Shown one piece after another: positions 8,774 to 16,929 of a DNA stretch of 64,000 nt. The DNA comes from CAYVAP01 sp964343195 (GTDB lineage Bacteria; Bacteroidota; Bacteroidia; J057), in NCBI GenBank assembly GCA_964343195.1, contig CAYFIR010000012.1, positions 1-64,000 of the forward strand. Direction: 5' to 3'. Each line of letters starts with the position of its first letter. Within the stretch, counting starts at the first letter, position 1. Position numbers and translations under genes: made by a program. The notes beneath the pieces were generated by a model, which was given only the letters and a program-made list of their open reading frames with translations, did no database searches and was not told where the DNA came from.

Positions 8774-9313
8774 ATGAATACTTCTTCTCTCTCCATTGGC
8801 ACCCGCATCCGTCACCCGCAATACGGCGATGGCATCATCCTCGACAACAGCAAGTCCTTTTATAATGTCGCTTTCCCCAACTATGGAGAAAAGGCCATTG
8901 ACCAGGGATTTCCGGACCTGGAGGTCATCGAACTGGCTCCTGTTCCCGAGCAGCGCCTGAGCCTGGGGGACGTCGAGCGCGTACTGACGCAGATCATGCG
9001 GGACTGGTCGGGTATCGGGGAGGTCGTTCCGCTGGGTAAAAAGTGGAAGGGGGGCACCATGACCCTGCAACCCGCTGACCCCAGCCAGAAGCCCAAAGAG
9101 ATACCCATTGAGACCTTCTTCCACAAAATCGTCATGGTCAGGGATCGCCTGCGGGTGCTGGAGGCCCAGCTTAACAGCAACAAAAACCTTTCCGACGAGG
9201 AAAAGGTCAACCTGCAGCAATACATCACGCGGATCTATGGCAGCCTGACGACGTTCAATGTGCTCTTTGCCAGTACGGAAGATAGTTTCCGGGGCGAAGG
9301 GAAGAAGGGATAA
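8774..9313 (+). CDS. Conserved-type protein with Tudor-like N-terminus, function unknown
   Basis: 179 residues when started at the ATG at 8774. The TTG at 8726 lies just after the terminator and gives a non-conserved-looking leader. The first 50 residues (GTRIRHPQYGDGIILD, then FPNYGEKAID) resemble the small SH3/Tudor-like module at the C-terminus of UvrD/PcrA helicases, which has the pattern G..V.H..FG.G.V. The rest is mostly helical, with a possible coiled coil near 125-160 (RLRVLEAQLNSNKNLSDEEK). No membrane segments or signal peptide are seen, so it is probably cytoplasmic. A nucleic-acid or RNA-polymerase contact is conceivable, but this is inference from the fold resemblance only. Confidence 0.7.
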   Translation: MNTSSLSIGTRIRHPQYGDGIILDNSKSFYNVAFPNYGEKAIDQGFPDLEVIELAPVPEQRLSLGDVERVLTQIMRDWSGIGEVVPLGKKWKGGTMTLQPADPSQKPKEIPIETFFHKIVMVRDRLRVLEAQLNSNKNLSDEEKVNLQQYITRIYGSLTTFNVLFASTEDSFRGEGKKG

Positions 9314-9390
9314 AGTGATATTGGGATGAGGGGATATTGAGAGAACACACTCGGGTGGACCCGATTGATGCCCCCGCTCATAATCAGATC

Positions 9391-9424
9391 AAAAAAAGCG
9401 GTGCAAGCATGGAGCCTGCACCGC
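9391..9424 (-). terminator. Intrinsic terminator for the Spy-like gene
   Basis: Read on the minus strand: gcggtgca, an 11-nt loop, tgcaccgc, then seven T. It lies about 80 bp beyond the stop codon at 9506. Confidence 0.88.
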
Positions 9425-9505
9425 AAATTGTGTCTGTGTATGTCTGTTGATCGATGATCGAATAGCCTCAGAAGCGGGAAGGGACTGAGGGAGATAACCC
9501 TATTG

Positions 9506-10450
9506 CTATTCTACAATCAGCTTGGTGGCCTTTACCTGGTCGCCCATGGTCGCACGGACCATATAAATTCCGGGCTCAAGGTCGCTGGTGGGCACGTCTA
9601 CACTTAGTCGTCCAGCCTCTACCTTTTCAGAGAAAATCACAGACTGCACCTGGCCTTGCCGATCCAGCACCTCGACCTTTACCAGGCCTGCCTGCGTGAC
9701 ATCAAAAGAAAGGCTTGAAACCTCGCTGGTAGGGTTAGGGAAAAGCGATAGTTCCATGGCAGATTCTTCCTGTGGGCCCATGGGCATATCGGGTGACCAT
9801 AGCAGGAAGCCTACTGGCGTCAGTGCCTTGCCAAATCCAGCACCTCTGGCACGGTCTGGACCATGTTCCTGACCATGGTGGCCACGGCGTCCCCGGTGCT
9901 CGCCTTCGCCTCTTTCGGGTCGGCCTTCGGGCGCACCCTCAGGACGGTTGGCCTCATGGAGGGCTTTGAGCTCCTCACGCCAGACTTCTGCGTCAGACTC
10001 CAGTCCATCGAGCAGGGAGGCGATCTCGGCCTCGTGGGCATCGGCGATGGCCCAGGCACGGGTCATGAGCTGACGGTGCTGCTTGCTGAACTGCTGATGA
10101 GCGGCGCGCATCTCAGCGCGTTGCGTGTCAGAAGGGCGCTCACCTGGGGTCATCTGCTCGCGCATGGCCTGGCGTTGAGTGCGGGTCTCGTCGCGCAGTT
10201 GTTTGAGGCCAGCGCGGATTTCTTCAAGCTCAGCTTGCTCGGTAGCACTTAGTGAAGCATCCAGTTGGGCGCGCTGCTCCGTCATGACGGGCTTTACTTC
10301 AGACTGGTAGTACTCCTGCACTGCCTGTCGCATCTCAGGATTTCGAGGCCCCTGGTGAGGATGGCGGCCTCCCTGCCCGGGCTGGGCAGTGGTGGTGGTG
10401 ATCAGGGCCAGGCTGGCAAAAAGGGGGAGGACAAATTTTAAAACTCGCAT
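9506..10450 (-). CDS. Secreted Spy/CpxP-like helical protein with T9SS sorting domain
   Basis: 314 residues. A signal peptide ends near TTTAQ (about residue 23). The middle (about 35-170) is long, charged and helical, rich in Gln, Arg and Glu, with an LSATEQAELEEI segment reminiscent of the LTxxQ repeats of periplasmic Spy/CpxP chaperones. It is followed by a Gly/His/Arg-rich low-complexity stretch (about 175-205) that could bind metal. The C-terminus has a T9SS type A signal: LFPNPTSEVSSLSF, then LEPGIYMVRA. It is probably exported to the cell surface. The gene upstream on the same strand encodes an SRPBCC protein, 63 bp away. The Spy resemblance is weak, so the function is inferred only in outline. 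Confidence 0.75.
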   Translation of the reverse strand: MRVLKFVLPLFASLALITTTTAQPGQGGRHPHQGPRNPEMRQAVQEYYQSEVKPVMTEQRAQLDASLSATEQAELEEIRAGLKQLRDETRTQRQAMREQMTPGERPSDTQRAEMRAAHQQFSKQHRQLMTRAWAIADAHEAEIASLLDGLESDAEVWREELKALHEANRPEGAPEGRPERGEGEHRGRRGHHGQEHGPDRARGAGFGKALTPVGFLLWSPDMPMGPQEESAMELSLFPNPTSEVSSLSFDVTQAGLVKVEVLDRQGQVQSVIFSEKVEAGRLSVDVPTSDLEPGIYMVRATMGDQVKATKLIVE

Positions 10451-10513
10451 GTCGCGTGATGTTTAATGGTTTGTTTGTTGTTGTTTGCCCCTTTGACCAG
10501 CCTGGTCTCTGTT

Positions 10514-10957
10514 TTATTCCTGCGATGAGGGAATTTTTTCAGCTTTTTCTTTTAGTGCCTGGTTCATTGCGACAAAGTTGTCGCGGGTTTGGTCGCCTAT
10601 CTGCTTGAGTATCAGCTTGACCAGTATCCCTTTGAATTCTTCTCCGTGGATGAGCTTGGTCTGATTGTCTGATAGGGGAACCAACTCGAAATAGTGCTTT
10701 CCGTCAAACAGCCCCCTGAAATAGAGACTCCCAAGCCACTCGAAATACCGGCCTGGCTCTACCTTGAGTACGGTTGGGGTGAAAGTCATCAGCTTTTCGC
10801 CATTGCGCATGGTGTTCTTGAGTTTCTCTCCCTCGGCAATCTGCCCGTGGCTCTCAACTATGAAGGGATTCCATTCTGAATACCTCTCCAGGTCAGTGAG
10901 GATACTCCAGATGTTGGCAGTGGGTGCATTGATGATGATTTCGGTCTGAATTTGCAT
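10514..10957 (-). CDS. SRPBCC (START-like) domain protein
   Basis: 147 residues forming a single SRPBCC/Bet v1-like domain. It opens with TEIIINAPTANIWSILTDLERYSEWNPFI, the usual beta-strand plus two-helix start, and ends with the long helix LILKQIGDQTRDNFVAMNQA. Proteins of this type bind hydrophobic ligands in a deep cavity. Those of this size are usually annotated as polyketide cyclase/dehydrase-like, with no enzymatic activity shown. No signal peptide is present, so it is cytoplasmic. The first ATG (10957) is used, since the family motif begins four residues later. Confidence 0.88.
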   Translation of the reverse strand: MQIQTEIIINAPTANIWSILTDLERYSEWNPFIVESHGQIAEGEKLKNTMRNGEKLMTFTPTVLKVEPGRYFEWLGSLYFRGLFDGKHYFELVPLSDNQTKLIHGEEFKGILVKLILKQIGDQTRDNFVAMNQALKEKAEKIPSSQE

Positions 10958-11124
10958 GATGTTGTTTCGTTGAGTGAATGTACATCTGCAAGATGGGCCT
11001 AGCTCCTGAGAATGGCCGTTTACAATTGTTAAGATCGGTTGGGAGGTGGGCAGTGGGCGGGCAATGTTATTAACCTACAGATGCATACTCCTAGACATTT
11101 TCATTTTCGGGCCATCTTTTTTAC

Positions 11125-11160
11125 CGCAAAGGCGCAAAGGAGGTCGCAAAGAACGCAAAG
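11125..11160. repeat. Four cgcaaag motifs
   Basis: cgcaaag at 11125, 11133, 11145 and 11154, with spacings of 8, 12 and 9 bp. The motif string resembles intergenic repeats seen in many unrelated genomes; that comparison is from memory. Confidence 0.7.
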
Positions 11161-11277
11161 TCTGGATTGCGGTTTGCCGGAAGATCGCGAAGGAAACCGC
11201 CGGTTTCGTTTTTGTCTAGGAGCATGCTACAGATGGTATATGTTGAAAATATGGGCTAAAAGCCTACTGGCTGTTCG

Positions 11278-11381
11278 ATGACTCCGATCATCGAACCCTC
11301 TAACTGCGAGATTCCATATCGCGAAGGCTGCCAATGCGGGAGCGGAGTCCCGCAGTTAGGACGAACCATGATCGGAGTCAT
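11278..11381. repeat. Nested inverted repeat (cruciform-capable)
   Basis: Three perfectly paired sets, nested: atgactccgatcat (11278-11291) with atgatcggagtcat (11368-11381), ctaactgcg (11300-11308) with cgcagttag (11351-11359), and inside the right half tgcggga with tcccgca around a 6-nt loop. No T-run follows. Such a structure fits a non-autonomous element or an REP-like unit. Confidence 0.85.
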
Positions 11382-11440
11382 GGTTCAGCTATTGGCGGAA
11401 GGTGGCTTAGGCGATTCGGGACTTCGGATTAAATGTTGCG

Positions 11441-11565
11441 CCATAAGCAGGTGGACAGAATTTTTTAGGTATAAAGTATATGGGGATATGAAGGCAAAGC
11501 GCTGCTTAAAGCCTTCATACCCTCATTTCCTCGATAGCTCTCTCGTATAGTTATTTTTGGACTCC
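11441..11565 (+). repeat. 125-bp dispersed repeat, copy 2
   Basis: Inverted relative to copy 1 at 4005-4129; about 87% identical by manual alignment, without gaps. Lies downstream of the Crp-type regulator gene. Confidence 0.85.
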
Positions 11566-11624
11566 CCTATTTCCGTATTCCTTCTACCGCTTTTCTCCAT
11601 GCCGCCTTATCCCACTCCATTCAC

Positions 11625-12227
11625 TCAGTCGGCTTCTTTCTCCTGAATTCTACGCCTGATCCGGCTGAGTGAAACCGGGGTGATGCCCAGGCAGGATGCG
11701 ATGATATGCTGGGGGACACGCTGCAGCAAATCGGGGTGATCTTCTGCAAACTTGCGATAGCGCTGCTCGGGGCTGTCAAGGATAAAGGAGGAGAGGATGC
11801 GCTGGGCGTTGAGGAATCGCTGCTCGACTATGGCTCGGGTAAACTGATGCATGACCGGGATTTTCTCATATAGCTCCATCAGCCGGTCCCGAGGAAGGAC
11901 CAGCAGGTCGCAGGGTTCCAGGGTTTCCAGTACCTGATCGCTGGGCTGCTGGGTCAGAAGGCTCTCAAAGCTGCTGGCAAAGAGCCCTTCCTGAAAGATA
12001 AATCCCGTAAACGTATCTCCCTCCCGCTCATAATAGAAGCGCATCAGGCCCTTGTTGATGAAGTAGAATTCGGTGGAAACGGCGCCCAATGGCACCAGCT
12101 GAAATCGGTCTGGCACCTGCCGGAAAATGAAGGCGCTTTCCAGCATCCTTTTCTCACGTGGTGAGAGCTGTATATGCTGGCTGACAACCTGGTGTAATAG
12201 CTCAAACATCTCTGATAAATTGGTCAA
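11625..12227 (-). CDS. Crp/Fnr family transcriptional regulator
   Basis: 200 residues. An N-terminal cyclic-nucleotide-binding beta-roll (about 25-120, with STEFYFINKGLMRFYY) is joined by a long helix to a C-terminal winged helix-turn-helix (about 150-195, ending in GITPVSLSRIRRRI). There are no Fnr-type cysteine clusters. The phosphate-binding cassette is not the canonical cAMP form, so a ligand is not assured. Many Bacteroidota have numerous such proteins. It lies 6 bp downstream of the PAS histidine kinase stop codon and must share its transcript. The pair may be a sensor/regulator unit, though a Crp protein has no receiver domain. Confidence 0.9.
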   Translation of the reverse strand: MTNLSEMFELLHQVVSQHIQLSPREKRMLESAFIFRQVPDRFQLVPLGAVSTEFYFINKGLMRFYYEREGDTFTGFIFQEGLFASSFESLLTQQPSDQVLETLEPCDLLVLPRDRLMELYEKIPVMHQFTRAIVEQRFLNAQRILSSFILDSPEQRYRKFAEDHPDLLQRVPQHIIASCLGITPVSLSRIRRRIQEKEAD

Positions 12228-12233
12228 AAATAA

Positions 12234-15200
12234 TCAGAGCTTCTGCTTTTCCAGGTCATCAGGGATTGAAAAATAGAAGGTACTCCCCGCTCCCGGGGTA
12301 GAGGTTACCCAAATCCTGCCATAATGCAGTTCTACGATCTTTTTACAATAGGCGAGGCCTATACCTGTGCCAGGGTATTTTCTGCTACTGTTGAGACGCT
12401 GGAAGATGATAAAAATGCGGTCCAGATGTTCTGCTTCCATTCCTATTCCATTGTCTTCGACAGAGAAGGTCCAGTGATCTGCTTCTTTCCAGCATCGAAT
12501 AGCGATTTTAGGAGGGATGCCTGGCTTGTGGAATTTGACAGCGTTGCTGATCAGGTTCTGAAATAGCTGCCTGATCTCGGTTTCATACACTTGAAGGGTG
12601 GGGAGTTGATCGGACTCAACCTGGGCATGTTGCTCAGATATTTTTACCTGCAGATCAGTCAGGACATCATCCACGATGTGATTGAGGTCGCATATGGCTA
12701 ACTGTCGTTCATAGCCCAGTCTGCTGTAGTGGAGGAGTTCCCGAATGAGCCTGCTCATTCGTTTTGCAGAATTGCTGATGGTATTCAGGTGGTAGTCCGT
12801 TTCTTCTCCGAGCTTGCCCTGATAATCCTCCAGGAGGATGTCTACAAAGCTGCGAATGGTGCGAAGGGGTTCCTGCAGGTCATGGGAAGCGACGTAGGCG
12901 AACTGCTCCATTTCCTTGTTTTGCACCTCTATGACCTTGATACGCTGCCGGACTTCCTCTGCTTCCTTTTGCTTTGTTATGTCGAGCTTGACCCCGTTGA
13001 CAGAAACGATCCTGTTCCCTTCATCAAGACGGGTGACGTTTCGCTGGCTCAGGACGACTAGCTCTTCACCCGTCTGGGGATTTACCACCCGATGTTCATG
13101 GATATAATCTTCCCCGTTTTCCAGTGACTCCCAAAAGAGCTGCATGGTTTCTTCCCGATCATTCGGATGGATCAGGCTGTGCAGGTCTGCTGTGTGGTAC
13201 TGCTCCTTGGGGGGAAGGCCAAATAACCTGATGAAGTTTTCTGATGGGTAGAGGATGTCATTGACCAGATCGAGTTGGTAGCTACCCATGCGAGCGAGTT
13301 GCTGCGCCTCTCTCAGTTGATGGGTCAGTTTTGTCAGATTCTCCTGAGCGGTCATGATCTGGGTGACATCGGTGGTGACGCCATATATCCCAAATATTTC
13401 GCGCTCCTGATTGAGCATCGGATATTTTTTGCTTTCCAGGTAGGAAAAAGAGCCATCCTCCTCGACTCTTTTAATGATCTGCTTGCTAACTTTTCCCTTT
13501 TCCAGGACGCCTTTTTCCAACTTCTCCAGAGAGTTGACAATTTCCGATTCGCCCAAAACTTCCCGAATGGTTCTTCCGATCAGGTCTTCTTTCCGCTCAA
13601 TGGGCAAGATGTCAATGGTTTGTTCACTGGCTGCAATGATGCGCAGATCCGTGTCTTTGAATGATATGTATTCATCCGTGTAGCGCAGGACTGCATCCAT
13701 CAGGGTACTCAGCAGGTTTACACGTTCATCGAGCTGCTTGAGGTCGCTGATGTCACGCGAGGTAGTCATCAGGTGGATCAAGTTCCCCTCTCCATCAAAA
13801 AACGGCTCGGTGATGGTATCGAACCAGATATAGCTCCCGTCCTTTTTTCGGATTCTGTACTGAATGCGAGTGACCGTTTTCCCTGCAAGTACCTGATTAT
13901 GTGAGTCCTTGCGGATGTGTTCGACGTCTTCGGGATGAAACATCTCATAGGGATTGGTACCGATTAGTTCCTCTGGCTCATAGCCGAGCAGCTTCCTGCT
14001 GGCGCTCGATACTTCCCGGTATCGACCATCGGGCTCATGGAGGCAGATCAGGTCGTTGATGTGATCAAACAAAAACCGATACTTTCTTTCACTGGCCTCC
14101 AGCGCCATGGTGGCATTTCGCTGGTCGCTGATGTCCTGCGAGACCCCTATAATGGCCTTCAGGTTCCCTTCGTCATCCAGGACAGGGTTGTTGGTCACCA
14201 GCGCCCAAAAGCTTCGGTGTTGTTTATCCTTGACCATGAACTCCCCTGACCAGGTCTTGCCTTGCAGCAGTTGAGCCATTACCGCCTCGGCCTCTGACCG
14301 GGACTGCTGAGAAGGAGTTAGTTCAAAGATCAGTTGACCGAGTGCTTCGGCCGCAGACCAGCCATACAGTTTTTCGGCAGCGGCGTTCCAGTAGATTACC
14401 TTGCCAGTGAGATCGGTGGCAATCACCGCCTGACCGACAGAGGCCAGCAGACTGGCCTGGAAGGCAATTTCCTCGGTGAGTTTGTCGCGGGCCAGAATAT
14501 CCTTGCCGAGCACGAGCACTTCATCCAGCAGAGGAATGTCCGAGAAACTCCACTCAATGGGCCTGAACTGTCCGTCTGCAGTCTGAAGGTGGGCGATAAA
14601 CGGCGTTGGTTGGCTGTTGCTGTGGGTGAGATGGGTAAGCTGCTGCCGGAACTGCCGCTGTTCCATGGGATCTATCAGCGAAACCAGCGGTTTGCCCAGA
14701 ATCTCCTCCTCACTTCCCAGCAGCTGCTTTGCCGTTTCGGAGGCAAACTGGATGATGCCTGCGCTGTCCACTTTGATCAGCAGTTCGCGGAGGTTATGGA
14801 AAATGTAGCGGTACTGCTCGGTGTTTTGTATGGCGGGGGTCACGTCTATCCCCATAGACTGGATTTCCTGGGGCCGCCCGTCGTCATCCATGATGGCGAT
14901 GAACTCCCAGGTGGAGATGCGCCGATTGCCCTGGGTGTCGAGCTTACGCAGTACGACATTTGATGGCTTGCCTGGGTTCTCCAGGCATTTCCTTACGGCT
15001 TTTCGGCATCGGTCGTGGTCAACTGGCAGGATATGGTCCAGGCCGGACTTTCCCAGATAATTGCTGGGATCGGCCCCAAAGCGCTCGGCATAGGCTTCGT
15101 TGATGTAGGTATAGCACCCATTCATGTCGGTGCATACGCAGTAGAAAGTCTTGCTCCCGGATAGCGATTCATAAATCTTGGCAGAGGGCTGTAGTCGTTT

Positions 15201-15608
15201 GTGCCCCAGCAAGATATACGGTACCCCATCTGCCCCAAATACCCGACGACAGGATATGCCAAAATGCACAAAAGAACCCGATGCGCTGCGATACACCTGG
15301 GTTTTGCGGGGGTAGTGGGCTCCATGTTGGTCGCTGCTTTGGTCCAGCCATGCCCGTTCCTCCTGGTAATGCTCGGCAGATAGAAGGCTGCTTCGGTCGG
15401 GGAGTGCTGTGTCCGGGAATTTCTGATACCCCATCTGTGACCAAAAGGCGGGACTGCCCCATTGGGACATAGGATCACCTGACTGTAATATCCACAGACC
15501 GTCTCGGGCCTCTTCAAAGATAAAATCAAGCAATAAAGGGTCTGCAGCTACCATTTCGCGTAGCAAGGACTGGTAATTGGAGGAATGTGTCTCGGGAGTT
15601 CCGGGCAT
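12234..15608 (-). CDS. Multi-PAS sensor histidine kinase
   Basis: 1124 residues with no transmembrane segment, so a cytoplasmic sensor. About seven PAS/PAC units fill residues 30-860, seen as repeated S-box and PAC signatures such as WNAAAEKLYGWSAAEALG, SASRKLLGYEPEELIG and GVSQDISDQR. A HisKA domain follows with the phospho-acceptor histidine in FAYVASHDLQEPLRTI, then a HATPase_c domain with NLISNAVKFHK (N box), DNGIGM (G1) and GTGIGLAYCKK (G2). There is no receiver domain and no response regulator nearby. The only co-transcribed gene encodes a Crp-type regulator. The signal sensed is unknown; one or more PAS units could bind heme or flavin. Confidence 0.93.
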   Translation of the reverse strand: MPGTPETHSSNYQSLLREMVAADPLLLDFIFEEARDGLWILQSGDPMSQWGSPAFWSQMGYQKFPDTALPDRSSLLSAEHYQEERAWLDQSSDQHGAHYPRKTQVYRSASGSFVHFGISCRRVFGADGVPYILLGHKRLQPSAKIYESLSGSKTFYCVCTDMNGCYTYINEAYAERFGADPSNYLGKSGLDHILPVDHDRCRKAVRKCLENPGKPSNVVLRKLDTQGNRRISTWEFIAIMDDDGRPQEIQSMGIDVTPAIQNTEQYRYIFHNLRELLIKVDSAGIIQFASETAKQLLGSEEEILGKPLVSLIDPMEQRQFRQQLTHLTHSNSQPTPFIAHLQTADGQFRPIEWSFSDIPLLDEVLVLGKDILARDKLTEEIAFQASLLASVGQAVIATDLTGKVIYWNAAAEKLYGWSAAEALGQLIFELTPSQQSRSEAEAVMAQLLQGKTWSGEFMVKDKQHRSFWALVTNNPVLDDEGNLKAIIGVSQDISDQRNATMALEASERKYRFLFDHINDLICLHEPDGRYREVSSASRKLLGYEPEELIGTNPYEMFHPEDVEHIRKDSHNQVLAGKTVTRIQYRIRKKDGSYIWFDTITEPFFDGEGNLIHLMTTSRDISDLKQLDERVNLLSTLMDAVLRYTDEYISFKDTDLRIIAASEQTIDILPIERKEDLIGRTIREVLGESEIVNSLEKLEKGVLEKGKVSKQIIKRVEEDGSFSYLESKKYPMLNQEREIFGIYGVTTDVTQIMTAQENLTKLTHQLREAQQLARMGSYQLDLVNDILYPSENFIRLFGLPPKEQYHTADLHSLIHPNDREETMQLFWESLENGEDYIHEHRVVNPQTGEELVVLSQRNVTRLDEGNRIVSVNGVKLDITKQKEAEEVRQRIKVIEVQNKEMEQFAYVASHDLQEPLRTIRSFVDILLEDYQGKLGEETDYHLNTISNSAKRMSRLIRELLHYSRLGYERQLAICDLNHIVDDVLTDLQVKISEQHAQVESDQLPTLQVYETEIRQLFQNLISNAVKFHKPGIPPKIAIRCWKEADHWTFSVEDNGIGMEAEHLDRIFIIFQRLNSSRKYPGTGIGLAYCKKIVELHYGRIWVTSTPGAGSTFYFSIPDDLEKQKL

Positions 15609-16116
15609 CTACATGGAATGAGTTCAAGGTTCGGGGGCCATAGCTCGTAGTTTAAAGTGCTATTGTTCAAGCACTTTCCCCATTTTCAATTGGGCTGTTA
15701 CTTAATTCTGGAAGTACTAGTGCCTGCGGAATTAAGCAATTGACCATTCGCAATTCGTATAAAGTACTCACCAGCAATGCTTTCAATTACAAATTGCTAA
15801 TGACGAATTTCGAATTCTTTCCACTAGACATTTTAGACTGACCAGTATAGGGGAAATTAATCCACTATCCTGTTTTTTCTCAGACAGCGTCAGCCAGTAT
15901 CTAACATGGTTTTCGAGCAAGAGGTGATGGAGGAGTCATCCTGGCACTCCGATTGACAGGCACAGCATAGCCATATCCTTCATTCGCGTATGGCATGTAA
16001 CAACCTACCATCGAGTGGGCAGCAATAACCTGACTGTCAGAGGTTTTTCTAACAAACTAAGTTGAGCGCAGCGTAATACCGTAGAGCGAGAAATCCCAAA
16101 CTACGAATGCGAAGCA
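15609..16116. other. Intergenic region, 508 bp
   Basis: No gene seen. It contains degenerate, AT-rich short repeats (acgaatttcgaattc near 15803 resembles acgaacttcgaacttc near 8623, and aactacgaa recurs near 16085), related to the heptamer at the window start. The promoter of the kinase operon should lie near 15610-15700, but no clear -7/-33 pair is visible. Confidence 0.5.
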
Positions 16117-16812
16117 CTATCGGACGATCTCCAGGAGGCGGAGGTCATAGATCAACACCGCATTGGGGGGAATAGAAGGAGGTCTGCCGGAGTTGCCATA
16201 GGCGAGGTGGGGGGGAATAAACAAACGCCAAAGCCCGCCGGGCTTCATGTAGGTAAGGGCCATGGTAATGCCCGGAATCATTTCCTCCACTGTGACGAGC
16301 ACCGGTTCCTCTGCCGTTCGCCCAAACTCTTCCCCATTGAGTAAGCGCCCCCGGTAGATGATCTTTACCTTGCTGGTCACTACGGGGCTGGTGCCCAGCC
16401 CCTCCTCGATGACCTGGTACTGAAGACCAGAGGACAGCTCCCTTACCCCTGCTACCTGCCGATTGGAATCCAGAAACGCCTGAGACCGGCTTTCCTGCTG
16501 ACTGGCCATTTGCCTCAGTCTAGCTTCCTGATTGCGTCGGACCTCCTCTTCCATGCGAGCCAGTAGTTGCTGCATGAGGCTGTCACTCATGGTGACGGTG
16601 TCCGTAAAAAGATAATCCCGCAGGCCCTGATATACCAGACTGGGAACGATCTCGACTTCCTGCTCCTGATAGGTCTTTCCCAGGGCCATCCCTACTGCGT
16701 AGGAGATACTATCTGCCTGTGACCTGAGGTTTTGTGATGAGTGCAACTCTGAGTTGCTGCACCCAGCGCCAAGCAGAATCAACATAATGAGAGCCAGGGG
16801 AAACGCGCGCAT
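16117..16812 (-). CDS. FKBP-type peptidyl-prolyl isomerase, lipoprotein
   Basis: 231 residues. The N-terminus is a lipoprotein signal with lipobox LLGAGC (Cys at about 18). Residues 30-120 form an FKBP N-terminal dimerisation/helical region containing ISYAVGMALGKTYQ, typical of FkpA/Mip proteins. Residues 125-231 form the FKBP catalytic domain, with VKIIYRGRLLNGEEFGRT, a PGITMALTYMKPGG loop, and LAYGNSGRPPSIPPNAVLIYDLRLLEI. It catalyses cis-trans isomerisation of prolyl bonds in exported proteins, probably anchored in the outer membrane facing the periplasm. It is transcribed divergently from the HD/Pycsar-effector gene. Confidence 0.93.
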   Translation of the reverse strand: MRAFPLALIMLILLGAGCSNSELHSSQNLRSQADSISYAVGMALGKTYQEQEVEIVPSLVYQGLRDYLFTDTVTMSDSLMQQLLARMEEEVRRNQEARLRQMASQQESRSQAFLDSNRQVAGVRELSSGLQYQVIEEGLGTSPVVTSKVKIIYRGRLLNGEEFGRTAEEPVLVTVEEMIPGITMALTYMKPGGLWRLFIPPHLAYGNSGRPPSIPPNAVLIYDLRLLEIVR

Positions 16813-16929
16813 AAAGATGAAAGCTTACCCTTTTCGTTTTTCCAAAACTACACAATGGGGGGGATTTTTGCAGAAAATGTGGACACTATTCAAATATTGA
16901 TTTACTTTCAGGCTAAATGGAAACCTGTT

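Larger units (their letters stand above)
10958..11624. other. Gene-free repeat-rich block, 667 bp
   Basis: No credible gene. It holds four cgcaaag motifs (11125-11160), a nested inverted repeat (11278-11381) and copy 2 of the 125-bp dispersed repeat (11441-11565). The short ORFs here are made of repeat sequence and do not look coding. Confidence 0.8.

Noticed and set aside
11039..11550. Two ORFs (80 and 90 codons) in the repeat block
   Set aside because: They are composed of cgcaaag repeats, the nested inverted repeat and the 125-bp element, with no protein-like pattern.
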